Origin: Tetrahymena elliotti 4EA
Lineage: Eukaryota; Ciliophora; Oligohymenophorea; Hymenostomatida; Tetrahymenidae
NCBI GenBank assembly: GCA_000231825.2
Contig: JH720365.1
Location: 248,001-312,000 of the forward strand
Direction: 5' to 3'
DNA length: 64,000 nucleotides
The position numbers and the translations under genes are program-made. Below the pieces are notes generated by a model, which saw only the letters and a list, made by a program, of their open reading frames with translations, had not been told where the DNA came from and searched no databases. Shown piece by piece: positions 60,545 through 64,000 of this stretch. Every line of letters begins with the position of its first letter. Within the stretch, counting starts at the first letter, position 1.

Positions 60545-61481
60545 GTCGTTTGTTTTAATTCTCTAAATTTTATTTAAATCTAAGAGATAGTTTAAAATTA
60601 TTATTTTTACCTTATAATTAAATTTGCATTTCTATTTAAAATGTATACAAATTTATTTTTTTACTAATTGTAATTTATTAATTCAAGCTTATTCTATCTT
60701 CATTTTTTTTTAAATTATCATTGTTCAGGAAATTTATTAAAAATTCTCTGAAAGAAAAATTTCGAAAAATTCAGTTAAACAAAATAAAAAGTAAATCTTT
60801 TTAAAATCAATTTTTGTTTAATTATTTGGTTTTGAAAATAATGAATTCATTCATATTTTATTTATTTTGTATTTGATGTTAAAAAGTGGTATATGTTTGA
60901 AATACCCTTTAGATTAATAATTGATTATTATCTTGAAAATATATCACTTAGTTTAAATAATTTATTAGTTCTTCATTAAAAATGTTAAAAAATGGAAAAA
61001 ATGTATTTTTTGAATTTTAAATTAAATTGATTTATATTTAAATTTAATTGAAAAAGCATGTTTAAATATCTAGAAATTATAATTTTCACAAACATAATAT
61101 TTTTGACAAAAAAAAACTTTTAGAAGACACTCTTACAACTAATATCTTCGTATTACAAACATAATTAAATTAAAAAATTAGTTAATTTATATATTCAACT
61201 TAATCTATATCTTTTTTTATTATAGAAAGGAATTCAAACATTAATCGTTTTGAATGTAAAAGAAAATTTTTCTTGATTCAACTCATAGTTTGAAATAATA
61301 TTATAATAAATTTAAATCGCAAATTTAATTGATTTTGAAGAAAAAATATTAAAATGGCTAAGAATACCCTCATAAAAATAAATAATTTAATAAAAAGTTT
61401 ATAATTAATTAATATTTCATTTTAATAATTAATTATTTTGTTAACTTTAACTCATTATTTTTTATTGGTGTTTTAGGCTAC
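60545..61481. other. Convergent intergenic spacer
   Basis: AT-rich spacer between the uS9m and TIPIN 3' ends; no gene or RNA recognised. Confidence 0.55.
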
Positions 61482-62747
61482 TCAATCATCAGCTTATTTT
61501 CTTTTAATTTTGATATCATCTACTTCATCTGACTCTTCGTTATAATTTTATTAATCCAATTCTTCTAATATTTTTTATTATTTATCTATTTCTTCTTAAA
61601 GAATTCTAAGCTCATCATCATACTCTTAGATTTTATTTAACTATTCGTCTTCATAATATTCTTGTGTTGAGTGATCTTTAGACTGTGAGTTGTTTTTCTT
61701 AATTTAGTTTTATGATAAGCTGTTTTTATCTAAATATGATGAAATATCTTGAGATTATATTGGATTTCTTGAGACGTCATTTGATCTTGCATATGATGAT
61801 TCATTTACTTTATTGCTTTTTGATAATTTATTTTAAGGTAGATAAATATCCTTTATATTTTTTGGGATAACATTAGAATCTATAGTTCTTGATAAGTTAG
61901 TATCATTCAAAAAGCTTTAATTATTTTTTTTTTTATCCTAAACCTAAGCATTAGATGAACCAGCAGCTTAATTAGCTCCTTCAGCATCTACTTTAGGATT
62001 ATTTGGATCATTTTCATTTTATTAATTTTCTGTTTCAAGTTAATCTACTAAATCTTTCCATTAAAGTTCTCCTTTATGTATTCTTCTCACATTATTCATA
62101 TATGTCTAATAATTAAAAAATCATTTTAATCTCCTCATAAAAATTGAATTATTTTAATATTCTACTTTTATAAGACTTGCTTTTCCAAATTCAGTACATC
62201 TATCTAAAAAGTATTAGTAACTATATTTAGGCATGAAATGAAAGTGCCATCCTTTGTAGTAATTAACTAACTTGTCTAGGGCTTTAAGCTATTTAATTAT
62301 AAATAAATTTTAGTACTGGTATCACATCAAGAGATTTAGTTTTTATATTTTATTGATTTCAATAATTAATATTACCTCATCAAATATCCCTTTTTCATTT
62401 TTATCAAATATTTTGGCTTTTTCAATGTTTTCATAAAGGAATTTTATTCCTCTTTCTTGGTTAGTTAGCATGTCTGGCTTAAATCTAAATATATCTACTT
62501 TTCTTTTAATTTTCTTCTTTTCTTTAAGAAGATTTGCCTTCTTTTTTTTCTTTTTCTTTTTAGATCCATCTTCATTTTCACTACCATCATCACTTTCATC
62601 GTCATCATCTTCTTCATCTTCAGACTCTTCATTATCCTTTATTTTATCACTTTTTCTAGCATCTTCTGTTTTTTTCTAATGACCATCATCGTCATCATCG
62701 TAATATCTATCTTCATGAAATATATCTCCTACTTCTGAATCTTCCAT
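61482..62747 (-). CDS. TIPIN: TIPIN/Swi3/Csm3-like replication fork protection protein
   Basis: Partner of Timeless/Tof1 in the complex that stabilises paused replication forks and aids the S-phase checkpoint. Exons 62376-62747, 62166-62288 and 61482-62105 give 372 aa. An acidic N-terminus (DDDDDG, EDEEDDDDES) is followed by a lysine run. The Swi3 domain starts with FKPDMLTNQERGIKFLYENI, continues LVNYYKGWHFHFMPKYSYQY and FLDRCTEFGKASLIKTYMNN, and ends VRRIHKGELQWKDL. The order and spacing of the H-F/W-x-F-P-K and F-x-D-R blocks match TIPIN. The C-terminal half is S/N/Q-rich and disordered, ending in an acidic coiled coil (LRILQEEIDKQQKILEELDQ) and KRKQADD-TGA. The intron after KASLIK removes an in-frame TGA and restores the domain. 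Closest alternative: another Swi3-domain protein; none is known to me. Confidence 0.87.
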
Positions 62748-64000
62748 TTTATTATTACAAATTTTATAATATTTTAATTCTGCAAAATCTTTAAAAATAT
62801 TTAATAATCTTTATAATTTAATGATCAAAATCAAATTATCAAAGATTCATACTCCAATAATAACAATTTATTTACAGGCCAATATTTTTTGGCGCACAAA
62901 TTCAAAAATATTGATTTTAGAGTAAAGAAATTTAGCGTTTATTTTAAGTGATTGTTAAAGATTTAAATTAATTCTTATTCATCTCCAAATATTTCTTCAA
63001 AATAAAAAAATAATTTTTTAAGTATTTTAAATATAATTTTTAAAAAAGGTAAATATAACTTTAAAAAATATTAANNNNNNNNNNNNNNNNNNNNNNNNNN
63101 NNNNNNNNNNNNNNNNNNNNNNNNNNNNNNNNNNNNNNNNNNNNNNNNNNNNNNNNNNNNNNNNNNNNNNNNNNAATTGTTGTAAAACCATAATGTACTG
63201 TGGTAAACTTTTGGGTTAATTTATATATATATCTATATATATAAAAATTACTTTTCATGGAATCTGAAATATAATTTTTAATAATAGTTAAGTATAACTT
63301 GAATTAAAGAAAAAATATAATTTTGAGTTGAAGAGAATATAAAAGCTAATATTTAATTGAAATTTATGAATACAAATTTTATCATAAAATAATTGCTTAA
63401 AAGATTTGCATGAAAACTTTATTTTTTTTCTTTGCAATTAATTTATCTTAACACAAAATTCAAAATAAAAATATAATTAAATCATGGATTATATGTTTAT
63501 CATTCATTTAGTGAAAGTATTTTTTAATCTATTTCCTTAGAATAATTAGAAATATTTTTTAATTTAATTCTGGTCTAGGGTAATTGAATAAACGAGGTAT
63601 GCTATGAATTACTCATGGAATTTAAATTTGAATTGGTTAGTGAATCTTAAGGAGAGTTATTATTGATAGCACTATTCTATATATTGGTGATCGTATTATT
63701 TTAGCAATAATTAAACTTAAAATTCTATAAATTATTTTATTATTAATTATATGAACTTATAGATTATGATCCTGGCCTTTGTAAACTAAAATGTTATTGT
63801 AGAGATTCTTACTAATAAAAGTTATAATTTTTAAAATACTGAATCAACATTTTAGTTTTTCTTTAAACTTTTTTTAATTTCATTAAGCATTAGATTCTAT
63901 TTTTACTTTAGATCTGGATATTTTCTAATAAATTTGGAAATTTTTACTTCAAATAGTAAAGAAAATTTTAAAATAATGTCCTTTGGCTTTCGTCACCTGG
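62748..64000. other. Right-end region without recognised genes
   Basis: AT-rich DNA with a 100-N gap and a TA/TCTA repeat. The last ~25 bases (GGCTTTCGTCACCTGG) have higher G+C and may be the edge of an exon beyond the window; strand unknown. Confidence 0.45.
63075..63174. other. Assembly gap (100 N)
   Basis: Exactly 100 N, followed within about 50 bp by an alternating TATATATATATCTATATATATA tract. Confidence 0.98.

Noticed and set aside
62470..62679. Serine-rich plus-strand open frame
   Set aside because: Antisense of the acidic and lysine-rich N-terminus of TIPIN; GAT/GAA runs read backwards give Ser and Phe.

Overview
The window is nuclear DNA of a ciliate, most likely Tetrahymena or a close relative. 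TAA and TAG occur inside nearly every conserved gene, where they must be read as glutamine, and TGA is the only stop in every confident gene. Introns are AT-rich with GT...AG ends, mostly about 45-370 nt, which is longer than in Paramecium. Intergenic DNA is extremely AT-rich, with exons somewhat less so. Exon coordinates were worked out by hand by joining GT...AG introns so that the glutamine-decoded frame and the family similarity both continue. For most genes the summed exons give a whole number of codons.

Layout from left to right. 1-3131 (+) is the 3' three quarters of cytosolic leucyl-tRNA synthetase. 3825-4912 (-) is ESF2/ABT1, a ribosome-biogenesis factor. 5491-7094 (-) is TIM50. 7643-8827 (+) is a DHHC palmitoyltransferase. 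9290-11314 (-) is a VPS4-type AAA ATPase. 13876-14880 (-) is RAB2. 17341-18877 (+) holds a candidate gene or pseudogene. 19170-19580 (-) is a small protein with an MGC acylation start. About 9 kb follow that are nearly gene-free and contain a 100-N assembly gap. At 28653-33030 (+) lies a locus of Q/N/S/Y-rich proteins with long untranslated-looking segments. Another gene-poor 4 kb follows. 36930-39731 (+) is a guanylate-binding-protein family GTPase. 40538-41983 (-) is a WD40 protein. 43329-44316 (-) is a UBA + peptidyl-tRNA hydrolase 2 fusion. 45382-47418 (+) is a coiled-coil RING protein. 48133-53579 (+) is a very large DENN-domain protein. 54478-54878 (-) is a small hypothetical. 55237-56512 (-) is a zinc-finger dual-specificity phosphatase of IBR5-like architecture. 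57321-58022 (+) is a probable mitochondrial protein, only 58 bp upstream of 58081-60544 (+), mitochondrial ribosomal protein uS9m. 61482-62747 (-) is TIPIN/Swi3. The right end carries a second 100-N gap and no gene I can identify.

The genes are individually transcribed housekeeping and trafficking genes, not a pathway cluster. Several concern membranes and vesicle traffic (DHHC, VPS4, RAB2, GBP, DENN) or mitochondria (TIM50, uS9m and its neighbour). I found no tRNA, rRNA, CRISPR, recognisable transposon or telomere repeat. The least explained parts are the Q/N-rich locus at 28.6-33 kb, the broken-frame candidate gene at 17.3-18.9 kb, and the tight mitochondrial gene pair at 57.3-60.5 kb.
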